From Eleftheria terrae (GTDB lineage Bacteria > Pseudomonadota > Gammaproteobacteria > Burkholderiales > Burkholderiaceae_C), in assembly GCF_030419005.1 (NCBI RefSeq), contig NZ_CP106951.1, positions 1,240,001 to 1,304,000 on the forward strand: 64,000 nt of DNA, in the 5' to 3' direction. A program made the translations under genes and the position numbers. This document shows, one piece after another, positions 10,691 through 20,048 of the stretch. Each line of letters starts with the position of its first letter. Positions within the stretch are counted from its first letter, which is position 1. The notes under the pieces were generated by a model that was not told the DNA's origin, did not search any database, and saw only the letters and a list, made by a program, of their open reading frames with translations.

Positions 10691-11521
10691 TTAACTTTCT
10701 AGCTGAACGGTTATCTTCTGATGAGAAACGTGTGAAGACGTTTCCATCGCGAGCCTTCCTGGAAGGGCGGGCGAGCGGCGCTGCGCTCGCCCGCTGCCCG
10801 GGCCCGGCACATGGTCGGCGGGGTCGGGGCGGCCGGCGGTGGCGGGCGCTTCGTCCAGGTCGAGCCGGTAGCCCACCGCATAGGCGGCCTGGATGCGCAC
10901 GCCCCGTATCCCTTCGCTGGCGAGCTTGCGGCGAAGCTTGTACACATGCTGCTCGATGGTGCGCTTGCAGACGTCGACCGAACGTCCCCACACCTGGGCG
11001 CCCAGGGCCGGCAGGCTGACCACGCGGCCGGCGTTGGCGAACAGGGTCCACGCCAGCGCGAACTCGCGGCCGGTGAGGCAGACCTCCACGCCCTCGCCGG
11101 CCAGCACCTGGGTCTTGGCATCGAGCACGAAGCCGGCCGTGCACAGGCGGCGCTGTCCACCGGCGTTGCGACGCAGCAGCACATGCGCGTGAAGTCGAGA
11201 CACCAGCTCCGCTGCGCCGGACTGCATGTTGGCGTAGTCGCTGGCGCCGTGCTGGAGCGCGCTGGCCACCCCGGCGCCGCCCAGCCCACCGGCCACGATG
11301 CGCGGCAGGCCGGCCGCCCCCTGCATCTGCAGCATGCACAGCCACAGCGAGGTCTGCTCTTCATCGTCTTCGAGCACCACCGCATCGAAGTCTTCGCGGC
11401 GCAGGGCGCCCAACAGGGCCTGGACATCGGTGAACGCCGCGGCCTGCATGCCGGCCTGCTGCAGCGCTTCGGTGACCAGGAGATGCGAGAGGCGTCGACC
11501 GAACAGCAGTGCGATCTTCAT
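10691..11521 (-). CDS. OmpR-like regulator with degenerate receiver domain
   Basis: Protein of 276 aa with an N-terminal receiver-like domain (1-115) and a C-terminal OmpR/PhoB winged helix. The winged helix shows LTGREFALAWTLFANAG, VWGRSVDVCKRTIEQHVYKLRRKL and GYRLDLDE. The receiver lacks the usual N-terminal acidic pair (LLFGRRL instead of a VDDD-like segment), and the conserved Lys of the K-P turn is replaced (DYANM). Only Asp52/Asp53 remain as possible acceptors, so phosphorylation-dependent switching is doubtful. ATG 11521 is preceded by GGAGG. No kinase gene adjoins it. A ~45-residue low-complexity tail extends into the GH3 upstream region and contains the second operator-like site. Confidence 0.8.
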   Translation of the reverse strand: MKIALLFGRRLSHLLVTEALQQAGMQAAAFTDVQALLGALRREDFDAVVLEDDEEQTSLWLCMLQMQGAAGLPRIVAGGLGGAGVASALQHGASDYANMQSGAAELVSRLHAHVLLRRNAGGQRRLCTAGFVLDAKTQVLAGEGVEVCLTGREFALAWTLFANAGRVVSLPALGAQVWGRSVDVCKRTIEQHVYKLRRKLASEGIRGVRIQAAYAVGYRLDLDEAPATAGRPDPADHVPGPGSGRAQRRSPALPGRLAMETSSHVSHQKITVQLES

Positions 11522-11751
11522 GCTGCCTCCCGTGGCAGACCGTGCTGGCCATGGCGCCTGGAGGCAGTGGGCAATTGGCGGCCGGCCGTATCCATCCTGC
11601 AATCGAACTTCGGCATGCTGGGCTCCCGTGTTGATGTACCCGTTAAGGAACTCCCACTTCGCCGAGGTTCCCACCAAAGAGGGTACAGATTAGGGGGGTA
11701 TGAACCAGGGGTTGACCCGTCTGCCGCGACGCGGCCGGCGCCTGCTCCCGG

Positions 11752-12297
11752 CTACGGCCTGCCGTGTACCGCGTAAAGGGCGCTGAAATCCACCCGGGCC
11801 TGCCGGCCGGCATGCGTGGCATCGCAGGGCAGCCCTGGCGCGGCCCCGCCGGAGGACTGCAGGGTGACGATGGCGGTCACCGACGCCAGCCTGCCGGTGG
11901 CCGACACCTGCCGCACCGGCAGGACGGCCCCCGGCTGCAGCACCCCGGGCCCGGATGCGACCCGCACGAGGCTGCCGTCCGCCCATTGGAACGTCGGCCC
12001 CGCGTGCAGGGTGCCGACGGTCGCGCCCTGCTCGTTGAAGAGCACCGCCTCGGGCGCCAGCACCGTCCAGCCATGGCCTGCGGGGCGCCCCCGGCATTCA
12101 TAGATGAGCACGCCGCCCGCCTGCAGTCTCAGCATGGGTACCGCATCGGCGGGCAGGGCCGGCCCGTCGGCCGCCCGCGCGCCGAAGGTGGCCGCCGCGA
12201 GGCACAGCGTGCGCAAGCGCCGGCCGGCCCCGCCCCGGGCAAGCGTCCCGGCAAGGCGGCAACAGGCAGGGGGCCGGCCAGCAAGGTCCAACATCAT
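11752..12297 (-). CDS. DUF3455 domain protein, exported
   Basis: Protein of 181 aa matching DUF3455: YECRGR...HGWTVLAPEAVLFNEQG, LHAGPTFQWADGS, and a C-terminal GGAAPGLPCD plus VDFSALYAV block. Function is unknown; members are usually secreted proteins of bacteria and fungi. Residues 1-45 are basic then hydrophobic and end in GARAAD, consistent with a signal peptide. Tandem ATG codons lie at 12297 and 12294, with GGGAG just upstream. It is divergent from the sigma54-type response regulator. The 230 bp downstream, before the OmpR-like gene, contain no other gene. Confidence 0.75.
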   Translation of the reverse strand: MMLDLAGRPPACCRLAGTLARGGAGRRLRTLCLAAATFGARAADGPALPADAVPMLRLQAGGVLIYECRGRPAGHGWTVLAPEAVLFNEQGATVGTLHAGPTFQWADGSLVRVASGPGVLQPGAVLPVRQVSATGRLASVTAIVTLQSSGGAAPGLPCDATHAGRQARVDFSALYAVHGRP

Positions 12298-12494
12298 GCA
12301 CTCCCGCAGAGCAGCGCCCGCCCCGGACGCCCCGCCCGGCAGCAGCGCCGTACCGGCCTTAGTGACGGCAGCCGCTGGAGTGTTCACGGCCAGTGCCCGC
12401 GGCGGTGTATCGGGATGCAAGAGCAGGCAGCGACACCCACTGCGTCCTGATAATGAGCCGCACCTTCACAGCTGCGAGCCCGCAAGGCGTGTCC

Positions 12495-13895
12495 ATGCCC
12501 CACCCCATCGGCCCCGCCCCTTCCCTGCCCGACCCTGCGCCGCTGGCTCCGCCGGCCGGCTGCCATGTCATGCTGGTGGAGGACGACAAGGACTTCTCGC
12601 GCATCCTCTCCGAGTCCTTGTCGGTGCATGGCTTCCGGGTCTCGCTGTTTCGCCAGCCCCGCGAGGCGGTGGCACGGCTGACGCTGCTGCAGCCGGATGC
12701 GGTACTCACCGACATGATGATGCCCGGCATGTCGGGCCTCGACGTGCTGGCGGAATGCCGGGCCCTGGACCCCGGCCTGCCGGTGGTGGTGCTGAGTGCG
12801 CGCGGCAACATCCCGATGGCGATCGACGCCATCCGCAACGGCGCCTACGACTTCCTCGAGAAGCCGTTTCCGATCGAGAAGCTGGTCACCCTGCTCGGCC
12901 GGGCGGTGCAGCAGCGCCGCCTCGCCAGCGAGAACCGGGCGCTCAAGGGCCGGCTGGCCGAGGCGCTGGGCATCGCCTCGGTGATCCGTGGCGACAGCAC
13001 CCCGGTGCGGGAGCTGCGCGAAGCGATCCTGCGCATCGCCCCGGCACCGGTGGACGTGCTGGTGCTCGGCGAGACGGGCACCGGCAAGGAACTGGTGGCC
13101 CGCTCGCTGCACCAGTTCGGCACCCGCAAGGGCAACTTCGTGGCGATCAACTGTGCCGCGATACCCGAGGCCTTGTTCGAGAGCGAGCTGTTCGGCCACG
13201 AGGCCGGGGCCTACACCGGAGCCACCAAGGCACGCATCGGCAAGATCGAGTTCGCCAGCGGCGGCACGCTCTTCCTCGACGAGATCGAGGCGATGCCGCT
13301 GCACCTGCAGGCCAAGCTGCTGCGGGTGTTGCAGGAACGCCAGGTGGAACGGCTCGGCTCCAACCAGCCCATCCCGGTCGACCTGCGGGTGGTGGCCGCC
13401 ACCAAGGTGGACCTGAAGGCCCTGAGCGACCAGGGCGGCTTCCGGCTCGACCTGGTCTACCGCCTCAGCGTGGCGCCGCTGCGCAACCCGCCGCTGCGCG
13501 AGCGGCGCGACGACATCCCGGCCTTGTTCGCCCACTTCCTGCAGGAAGCGGCACAACGCTTCGACCAGCCGGTGGCGAGCCCGCAGCCCGAGCTGATGCA
13601 ACGGCTGCTTGGCTACGAGTGGCCCGGCAACGTCAGGGAGCTGCGCAATGTGGCCGAGCAGGTGCAGCTGGGCATCGCGCCCTCGCTCGGCGCCTGCGCG
13701 GCCGCCGCCGAGGGCGAGCGCCTGCTCGACCAGACGCTCGCCTCGGTCGAGAAGGGGCTGATCGAAGACGCGCTGCGCCGCCACGGCGGCTCGGCCAGCG
13801 AGGCCTGCAAGGCACTGGGCATCAACTATTCGGCGCTCTACCGCAAGATGAAGGCGCACAACATCGACCTGGCCCGCTTCCGCCGCAGCGCCTGA
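12495..13895 (+). CDS. Sigma54-dependent response regulator (DctD/NtrC family)
   Basis: Activator of sigma54 promoters, 466 aa from ATG 12495 (AAGG upstream; an in-frame ATG at 12453 lacks a ribosome site). The receiver domain covers 22-140 with phospho-acceptor Asp73 (VLTDMMMPG). The AAA+ domain (165-400) has Walker A GETGTGKE at 192-199, the sigma54-contact loop GAYTGA at 238-243 (Tyr for the commoner Phe), and Walker B GGTLFLDE at 256-263. A C-terminal Fis-type helix-turn-helix (SEACKALGINYSALYRKMK) binds DNA. The following kinase gene is its evident partner. The architecture equals DctD, but the ligand controlled here need not be dicarboxylate. Confidence 0.93.
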   Translation: MPHPIGPAPSLPDPAPLAPPAGCHVMLVEDDKDFSRILSESLSVHGFRVSLFRQPREAVARLTLLQPDAVLTDMMMPGMSGLDVLAECRALDPGLPVVVLSARGNIPMAIDAIRNGAYDFLEKPFPIEKLVTLLGRAVQQRRLASENRALKGRLAEALGIASVIRGDSTPVRELREAILRIAPAPVDVLVLGETGTGKELVARSLHQFGTRKGNFVAINCAAIPEALFESELFGHEAGAYTGATKARIGKIEFASGGTLFLDEIEAMPLHLQAKLLRVLQERQVERLGSNQPIPVDLRVVAATKVDLKALSDQGGFRLDLVYRLSVAPLRNPPLRERRDDIPALFAHFLQEAAQRFDQPVASPQPELMQRLLGYEWPGNVRELRNVAEQVQLGIAPSLGACAAAAEGERLLDQTLASVEKGLIEDALRRHGGSASEACKALGINYSALYRKMKAHNIDLARFRRSA

Positions 13896-14020
13896 ACGGC
13901 CGCCGCACGACCCTACACCTCATAACAATCGGCCGGCAGGCCGCACCTAACATCGCTGCGCGCCGACAAGGAGAGCCGGTTGGCCGAAACGGCGCCATCG
14001 CAGCAAAGGGAGGTGAGCGG

Positions 14021-16006
14021 ATGACGAAGTGGATCCGCGCGCGCGTCGGGCGCCCGGCGCGCTACAAGGTGCTGATCCTGCTGGGCGTGTTGCTGGTGCT
14101 GGGGGCCGCGCACTACGCCATCCTGGTGCGCTCGCAGGAACACATCATCGAGCATGAGGCGGTCCGTGTTGCCGAGATCGTGGCGAGCCAGGCCCTGGTG
14201 GCGCGCAGCGTGTACTCCCGCGAGGTGGTGGCCAAGCTGGCCGGCGACGGCTTCGGCAGCACGCCGGACTACAAGGTCCACCCCGGCTTCGCGCCCATTC
14301 CGGCCCAGTTCCTCAAGTATGTGGGCCGCGACATCACCCGGCACAACAGCGGCCTCTACAGCTACCGGCCGCTGAGCCGCTGGAACCTCGAGGCCAGCCA
14401 GGGCCTGCGCGACGACTTCCAGCGCTGGGCCTGGCAGCAGCTGCAGGCGCAGGACCGGCCCGACCCGCCGCGGCCCATCGAATGGAAGCCGGCCTGGCGC
14501 TTCGAGACGCTCGGCGGCCGCCGCACCCTGCGCTACATGCGGGCCGACCCCGCCTCCGAGCAAGGCTGCGTTGCCTGCCACAACGGCATGGAGCGCCTGC
14601 CGGAGGTGCTGGCCCGCCGGGTGTCGGACGGCGTCGAGCAAGGCCGTGTCTTCAAGCTGCACCAGCTGCTGGGTGCGGTGGAGGTGCATGTGCCGGTGGA
14701 CCGGGTCGATGCGCTGGCCGAGTCGCAGGCCCACCTGACGCTGCTGTTCGTGCTGGCGACGTCCTTCGCCGGCGTGATGCTGGTGGGCTACTGGCTGTGG
14801 CGCGATGCGCGCAGCGCACGGCGCAGCGCCGACCACACCCATGCCGCGCTGTCGCTGCGGGCCAGCGCCATGCAGAGCGCGCTGGGCAATGCCGGTGAGG
14901 CGGTGAAGCTGGCGCTGCAGGCACTGGCCGCAGCGCGCCGCTGGCGGCTGCCACGCCACATGGCGGCCGCCCACGAATGCCTCGGCGACATCCGCCATGG
15001 CCAGGGTCGCGAAGACCGCGCCCTGGTGCATTGGCAGCGTTCGATGGCGGGTTTCGAAGACGGTGGCATGCCGGAGGAGGCACGCCGGCTGTGCCAGAAG
15101 CTGCTGCAGGCCTGTGATCGCCTGGGCCTGCCGGAGCCGGCCGCGCGCTGGCGCAGGCATGCCCAGGCCCTGGCCGAGCGTGCGCAAGGCAGTGCAGTGG
15201 AGCGCCGCGTGCGCCAGCTGACTGCAGAACTCGACATGGAGGAAGAGCGCAGGCGCAATGCCGAAGCGGCCTTCCACACCGGCAAGATGGCGGCACTGGG
15301 TCGCATGGTGGCCGGCGTCAACCATGAAGTGAAGCGCCCGCTGGCCAGCATGCGCATGCTGGCGGAGCTGAGCGATACCCTGCTGCAGCGCGGCGAGACC
15401 GAGCGTGTGCGCCGCAACCTGCATGACCTGGTGCAGCTGGCCGACCAATTGACGGAGCTCACCCGCTCGCTGGAGGACTTCGCGCGCAAGCAGCCCTACC
15501 ACCCGCTGCCCGAGCGCCTGCGCGACTGCCTGCGGCAGGCGCTGCGGGTGCTGGAGCCGCAGCTGCATGGTGGCACGCACCGGGTGCTGGTCCATGGCAA
15601 CGATGCCTGGGCCCTGGTGGATGCGCAGCGGGTGCGGCTGATCCTGGTGAACCTGCTCAGCAATGCGATCGAGGCGACCGCCGGCGCGGCCGACCGCCGC
15701 ATCCACGTCTCGCTGCGCGACAAGGACAGCCGGTCGGTGCTGGTGCGGGTGCGCGACCATGGGCCGGGCTTGAATGCCGAGGCCCAGGCGCACCTGTTCG
15801 AGATCTTCGTGACCACCAAGGCGGCCGGCCAGGGGCTGGGCATGGGGCTGGCACTCTCCGCCAAGCTCGCCCGCGAGATGGGGGGCGAGCTGAGCGGGCG
15901 CAACCATCCCGACGGTGGTGCGGAGTTCACCTTGCGCTTGCCGCGCGCACAGCCGGACGCGCGACCCGAGGCCGTGCCGCCGCAGCCCGGCGGCCAGGGC
16001 GACTGA
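14021..16006 (+). CDS. DctB-like sensor kinase with haem-motif DUF3365 sensor
   Basis: Membrane histidine kinase of 661 aa, start preceded by AGGGAGGTGAG. TM1 is about 16-36. A periplasmic DUF3365/Tll0287-like domain (40-225) contains a covalent-haem motif CVACH (Cys183, Cys186, His187). TM2 is about 239-260. A helical, TPR-like segment follows (275-390, with AHECLGDIRHGQG), then a coiled coil and the kinase core. The core has His435 in NHEVKRPLASM, an N-box LVNLLSNAIEA and a GLGMGLALS glycine box. The HExxxPL phosphosite is of the DctB/NtrB-like HisKA type, fitting the NtrC-type partner 125 bp upstream. The input is probably redox, NO or another haem ligand (inference). Confidence 0.88.
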   Translation: MTKWIRARVGRPARYKVLILLGVLLVLGAAHYAILVRSQEHIIEHEAVRVAEIVASQALVARSVYSREVVAKLAGDGFGSTPDYKVHPGFAPIPAQFLKYVGRDITRHNSGLYSYRPLSRWNLEASQGLRDDFQRWAWQQLQAQDRPDPPRPIEWKPAWRFETLGGRRTLRYMRADPASEQGCVACHNGMERLPEVLARRVSDGVEQGRVFKLHQLLGAVEVHVPVDRVDALAESQAHLTLLFVLATSFAGVMLVGYWLWRDARSARRSADHTHAALSLRASAMQSALGNAGEAVKLALQALAAARRWRLPRHMAAAHECLGDIRHGQGREDRALVHWQRSMAGFEDGGMPEEARRLCQKLLQACDRLGLPEPAARWRRHAQALAERAQGSAVERRVRQLTAELDMEEERRRNAEAAFHTGKMAALGRMVAGVNHEVKRPLASMRMLAELSDTLLQRGETERVRRNLHDLVQLADQLTELTRSLEDFARKQPYHPLPERLRDCLRQALRVLEPQLHGGTHRVLVHGNDAWALVDAQRVRLILVNLLSNAIEATAGAADRRIHVSLRDKDSRSVLVRVRDHGPGLNAEAQAHLFEIFVTTKAAGQGLGMGLALSAKLAREMGGELSGRNHPDGGAEFTLRLPRAQPDARPEAVPPQPGGQGD

Positions 16007-16019
16007 GCGCAGCGACGCC

Positions 16020-16589
16020 TCAGGCAGCCTGCAGGGCCAGGCCGTCCTGCGACAGCTGGTGGCGCAGGATGGAGCGCGCCCGCGAGACGCGGCTGCGCAC
16101 CGTGCCCACCGGCACCGCAAACGCCTCGGCCGCCTCGCCGTAGGAATTGTCGTCCAGCGTCACATAGAGCAAGGTCTCGCGCATCTCCTGTGGCAGCTGC
16201 CCGAGGTGGCGCTGCAGCATGGTGATGCATTGCTGTGCATCCAGCTGATCCAGGGGGTCCGCATGCTGCGCGGGGTGCTCGGCCAGCACCTCCTCGCCGT
16301 CGAACTGGTAGCGGCGGCGTGGCGAGCGCGACAGGTAGTTGCGCGTCAGGTTGAGGGCGATGCTGTAAACCCAGGTATGGATCTCGGAGTCGCCGCGGAA
16401 GTCCTGGTACGACTGCAGCGCCTCGGTGAAGGCCTGCTGGGCGATCTCGGCGGCATCGTCTGCGTCGCGCACACGGGCCAGCACGAAGTGGTAGAGCCGC
16501 TGGTAGCGTTGTGCGAACAGGGAGCCGAGCAATTCATTGCGGCGGCAGCGGCAGGAGGGATCGTCTTCACGGCGGCGAGCGGTGGTCAT
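16020..16589 (-). CDS. ECF-type RNA polymerase sigma factor
   Basis: Sigma factor of 189 aa with only regions 2 and 4. Region 2 is about 25-85 (LYHFVLARVRDADDAAEIAQQAF, DSEIHTWVYSIALNLTRNYL). Region 4 is about 125-178 (LPQEMRETLLYVTLDDNSYGEAAEAFAVPVGTVRSRVSRAR, of which the GTVRSRVSRAR helix recognises the -35). It directs polymerase to a small regulon. No anti-sigma gene adjoins it: downstream is the convergent kinase (14 bp away), upstream the unrelated sugar operon. A Cys pair in the N-terminal CRCRRN segment is unusual. An IR CAGCCC-G-GGGCTG lies upstream at 16616-16628. Confidence 0.88.
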   Translation of the reverse strand: MTTARRREDDPSCRCRRNELLGSLFAQRYQRLYHFVLARVRDADDAAEIAQQAFTEALQSYQDFRGDSEIHTWVYSIALNLTRNYLSRSPRRRYQFDGEEVLAEHPAQHADPLDQLDAQQCITMLQRHLGQLPQEMRETLLYVTLDDNSYGEAAEAFAVPVGTVRSRVSRARSILRHQLSQDGLALQAA

Positions 16590-16811
16590 GCGTCAGGTCT
16601 TTCCAAGGTCGCTGGCAGCCCGGGGCTGCTGTCCGGAGGCCCGACCGGCAACCATCGGCTGCGGCAGGGCGGCTTGAGACGGACCTTAGCGAAGCCCGTA
16701 CCAGGCCACCGCGAGCGCTTGAAGTCGTTGATCCACAACCGCTTTTTCCCGCAGGGTGGCGGGCACCCGGTGCCGCACCTGGCACGGATGCAAGCGGCGC
16801 CGGTCGGGAAT

Positions 16812-16827
16812 CTTTCATTTTTGAAAG
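16812..16827. terminator. Hairpin downstream of sugar operon
   Basis: CTTTCA-TTTT-TGAAAG forms a 6-bp stem with a four-base loop, 32 bp after the Gfo/Idh stop codon. It is A+T-rich against its surroundings. It is a weak candidate terminator for the operon that ends here. Confidence 0.35.
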
Positions 16828-16858
16828 GTCGCGCCCGGCCGGACGTCGGCTCCCGTGC

Positions 16859-18010
16859 TCACTCCCAGAAGGTCCACTTCTGCGCCGAGCGCGACGATTC
16901 GACGGTCTTCTCGATGAACCACACGCCACGCGCCCCGTCCTGCACCGTCGGGTGATCGGCCTCCCACGCCACAGGAATGCGGCCCTCGCGCCTGGCCTGG
17001 ATGGCTTCGGCCACGCCGATGTAGACATTGGCAAAGGCCTCGATGAAGGCCTCGGGATGGCCTGCTGGCAAGCGGGTCGCGCGGCGTGCCGCTTCATGCA
17101 ACCAGGGCGAGCCGCGGGTGAACAGCTGGCGCGGCCCGTCGGCCGGGCACAGCAGCAGCTGGTTCGGCTCTTCCTGGCGCCAGCTCAGGGAGCCTTCGCT
17201 GCCGAACACGCGCAGGCTCAGGTCGTTCTCGCAGCCGGCCGCCACCTGCGTCGCCATCAAGACGCCGCAGGCGCCGCTGCTGTAGCGCAGCAGCAGGTTG
17301 CCGTCGTCCTCCAGCCGACGGCCCGGCACAAAGGTGCTGAGGTCGGCGCACACCGCTTCGATCTCCAGCCCGGTGACCGTGGCCACCAGGTTCTCGGCAT
17401 GCGAGCCGATGTCCCCGATCGCCCCCGCCCGCCCGCTGCGCTCCGGGTCGGTGCGCCAGCCGGCCTGCTTGTTGCCGCTGCGCTCCACGTCGCGCGCCAG
17501 CCAGCCCTGGTTGTACTCGACCACTACCTTGCGCACCTCGCCGATGGCACCGCCCTGCACCAGCGCCCTGGCCTGGCGCACCATCGGGTAGCCGGTGTAG
17601 TTGTAGGTGACGCCAAACACAGTGCCCTCGCGCTCGCACAGCGCCACCAGGTGCCGGGCCTGCTCGCTGTTGTTGGCCAGCGGCTTGTCGCACACCACAT
17701 GGAAACCGGCTTCGGTGAAGGCGCGTGCCACCGGGTAGTGCAGGTGGTTGGGGGTCACGATGCAGACCAGGTCGATGCGCTCGCCGGGCGGGCGGGCGAT
17801 TTCGTCCTCCAGCAGGTCCTGCCAGCAGCCGTGGTTGCGGTCGTCCGGCAGCCCCAGGTCGCGGCCGGAGGCACGTGCCTTCTCGGGGTCGGAGGACAAG
17901 GCGCCGGCCACCAGCTGCCAGCGGCCGTCCAGGGCCAGGGCCTGGCGGTGCACCGCGCCAATGAAGGCGTCGCGGCCGCCGCCCACCATCGCATAACGTA
18001 GCGCTTGCAC
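16859..18010 (-). CDS. Gfo/Idh/MocA-family sugar dehydrogenase
   Basis: NAD(P)-dependent oxidoreductase of 383 aa, last gene of the sugar operon. The Rossmann fold starts at once ([13 protein letters not shown]). The catalytic CDKPLANN motif, with the family's EKP-type lysine, is near residue 115. The C-terminal alpha/beta domain contains DIGSHAENL, carrying the conserved Asp/His pair of inositol and sugar dehydrogenases. It should oxidise a hydroxyl of the imported sugar or cyclitol, or its keto derivative. It lies 9 bp from the isomerase/epimerase gene upstream, and the two probably work in sequence. The exact substrate is not readable. Confidence 0.88.
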   Translation of the reverse strand: MQALRYAMVGGGRDAFIGAVHRQALALDGRWQLVAGALSSDPEKARASGRDLGLPDDRNHGCWQDLLEDEIARPPGERIDLVCIVTPNHLHYPVARAFTEAGFHVVCDKPLANNSEQARHLVALCEREGTVFGVTYNYTGYPMVRQARALVQGGAIGEVRKVVVEYNQGWLARDVERSGNKQAGWRTDPERSGRAGAIGDIGSHAENLVATVTGLEIEAVCADLSTFVPGRRLEDDGNLLLRYSSGACGVLMATQVAAGCENDLSLRVFGSEGSLSWRQEEPNQLLLCPADGPRQLFTRGSPWLHEAARRATRLPAGHPEAFIEAFANVYIGVAEAIQARREGRIPVAWEADHPTVQDGARGVWFIEKTVESSRSAQKWTFWE

Positions 18011-18019
18011 GGCGGCTCC

Positions 18020-19033
18020 TCAGCGTCGGGTGTCGAAGGCGGCGTCGAAGGCCCGGCCGGCGCTCGGGAAGTCGAGCCGGCGGCAGTACGCCGCGCTCTC
18101 GGTGGCACCGTGCACGCGGTCCATGCGGCTGTCTTCCCACTCCACGCTGAGCGGGCCGGCATAGCCGATGTCGTTGAGTGCGACGATGATGGACTCGAAG
18201 TCCACCCTGCCGCGCCCGACGCTGCGGAAGTCCCAGTAGCGCCGCGGGTCGCCGAAACTGGTGTGGCCGCCGAAGACCCCCACCGTCCCGTCGCCACGGT
18301 CCCACCAGACGTCCTTCATGTGGGCGTTGTGGATGCGGTCTGGAAAGCTGCGGATGAACTTCACATAGTCCACTCCCTGGTAGGCGAAATGGCTGGGATC
18401 GAAGTTGAAGCCGAAGCGCCGGTGGCCGCCCACCGCCTGCAGCGCGCGCTGGCTGCTGGCGATGTCGAAGGCAATCTCGATGGGGTGCACCTCCAGCGCA
18501 AAGTTGACGCCGTGGGCGTCGAAGGCATCGAGGATGGGCAGCCAGCGCTCGGCAAAGTCGGCGTAGCCAGCATCCCAATAGGCCTGCGAGGTCGGCGGGA
18601 AGCCGTACACCGCATGCCAGATCGATGAGCCGGTGAAGCCGGTGAAGCCGGTGACCGTCTTCACCCCGAAGCGGGCCGCCGCAGCCGCGGTGTCCTGCAT
18701 CTCGCGGGCGGCACGCCGCCGCACGCCTTCAGGATCGCCGTCGCCCCACAGCCGCTCGGGGAGGATGGCCCGGTGGCGCTCGTCGATGCGGTCACACACC
18801 GCCTGCCCCACCAGGTGGTTGCTGAGTGCCCAGCACTGCAGGCCGTGCGACTCCAGCAGCGCCCGCTGACGCTGCACGTAGTCGTCCGACGCGAGCGCCT
18901 GCTGCACATCGAAATGGTCGCCCGCGCAGGCGAGCTCCAGCCCGTCGTAGCCCATGCGCTTGGCCAGCGGGGCCAGCTCGCGCAGCGGCAGGTCGGCCCA
19001 CTGGCCGGTGAAGAGTGCGATCGGTCGTGCCAT
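18020..19033 (-). CDS. Sugar phosphate isomerase/epimerase (TIM barrel, xylose-isomerase-like)
   Basis: Protein of 337 aa of the AP-endonuclease-2/IolE-like TIM-barrel family. Visible features are [17 protein letters not shown] near the N-terminus, the metal-ligand segment [11 protein letters not shown] (Glu), [30 protein letters not shown], and a C-terminal [11 protein letters not shown]. These supply the Glu/Asp/His ligands of a divalent metal. The reaction is probably isomerisation, epimerisation or dehydration of a keto-sugar or inosose made by the adjacent dehydrogenase. It is part of the ROK-ABC operon, 19 bp after the binding-protein gene. Confidence 0.86.
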   Translation of the reverse strand: MARPIALFTGQWADLPLRELAPLAKRMGYDGLELACAGDHFDVQQALASDDYVQRQRALLESHGLQCWALSNHLVGQAVCDRIDERHRAILPERLWGDGDPEGVRRRAAREMQDTAAAAARFGVKTVTGFTGFTGSSIWHAVYGFPPTSQAYWDAGYADFAERWLPILDAFDAHGVNFALEVHPIEIAFDIASSQRALQAVGGHRRFGFNFDPSHFAYQGVDYVKFIRSFPDRIHNAHMKDVWWDRGDGTVGVFGGHTSFGDPRRYWDFRSVGRGRVDFESIIVALNDIGYAGPLSVEWEDSRMDRVHGATESAAYCRRLDFPSAGRAFDAAFDTRR

Positions 19034-19052
19034 GGAGACTCCTTGGAGGGGC

Positions 19053-20009
19053 TCAGAAGGGCGAATCGGGGAAGTAGAACTGCCGCGCGTTCTCCTGGGT
19101 GATGAGCACCGAGGGAATGATGGTGGTGGACGGCAGCTTCTCGCCCTTCAGCCTGGCCTCGGCAGTGAGCTTGATGGCGTCGTAGATGAACTTGGGCGAG
19201 TAGGACACGTTGGCCTGGATGAGCGGGTCGCCGTCGATCAGCCGCTTCACCATGCCCTTGGCCCCCGCGCCGCCGAAGACCAGGCGGATGTCGCGCCGCT
19301 GGGCCTGCTCGATGGCGCGCAGCACGCCGACCGCCATGTCGTCGTCTGCGGCCCAGACGGCGTCGATCTGCTTGAAGCGGGTCAGGTAGTCCTGCATCAC
19401 CTTGAAGGCATCGTCGCGGTTCCAGTTGGCGTACTTCGCGTCCAGCAACTTCAGTTCCGGGTGCTGCTTGAGCACGCTGTTGAAGGCGTCCATGCGCTCG
19501 TTGTCGAGCGTGGTGGGGATGCCGCGCAGCGCCACGAGGTTACCCTTGCCTTCCAGGCGGCGGGCGATGTACTCGGCCGGCAGCTTGCCGAAGGCGGTGT
19601 TGTCGCCGGCCACGTAGGCGTCTTGCGCGCTGCTGTCGGTCAGCCCGCGGTCGACCACCGTCACATAGACTCCCTTGCGCTTCACCTGGGCCACGGGCTG
19701 CGTCAACGCGGCGGACTCGAAGGGGAAGATCACCAGCGCCCGGATCTTGTTGACGGTGAGCATGTCCTGCAGCTGGTTGGCCTGCTCCGGCGCGCCGCCG
19801 GCGGTCTTGACGATGATGCGCAGGCCGGGATGCTGCTGTTCGAGCTCCTTCTTGGCCTGCTGGGCCCACCAGACGATGCCGCCCGTGAAGCCATGGGTGG
19901 CCGCGGGAATCGCCACGCCCAGGGTCAGCTTGGACTGCGCGAGCACGGGCCCGCAGGTGGCGGCCAGGGCGATGGCGCCGGCCGAGAGAAGACGCTGGAT
20001 GAACTTCAT
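19053..20009 (-). CDS. Sugar ABC transporter, periplasmic binding protein
   Basis: Ribose/galactose-type (periplasmic-binding-protein 4) solute receptor of 318 aa. The N-terminal signal peptide has a hydrophobic core and a VLAQ cleavage site at about residue 25. The mature part shows the type-I fold: [65 protein letters not shown]. It captures the sugar in the periplasm and delivers it to the permease. The gene order receptor-permease-ATPase is reversed relative to rbs, because the ATPase comes first here. The ligand is undetermined. Confidence 0.9.
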   Translation of the reverse strand: MKFIQRLLSAGAIALAATCGPVLAQSKLTLGVAIPAATHGFTGGIVWWAQQAKKELEQQHPGLRIIVKTAGGAPEQANQLQDMLTVNKIRALVIFPFESAALTQPVAQVKRKGVYVTVVDRGLTDSSAQDAYVAGDNTAFGKLPAEYIARRLEGKGNLVALRGIPTTLDNERMDAFNSVLKQHPELKLLDAKYANWNRDDAFKVMQDYLTRFKQIDAVWAADDDMAVGVLRAIEQAQRRDIRLVFGGAGAKGMVKRLIDGDPLIQANVSYSPKFIYDAIKLTAEARLKGEKLPSTTIIPSVLITQENARQFYFPDSPF

Positions 20010-20048
20010 GGGCTTGTCTCCGTTATGGGTGCAGCGAGAATGCGGCCT

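Noticed and set aside
12104..14020. In-frame upstream extension of the haem-motif kinase
   Set aside because: This stretch overlaps the sigma54 regulator gene in another frame; the kinase has a strong ribosome site at ATG 14021.
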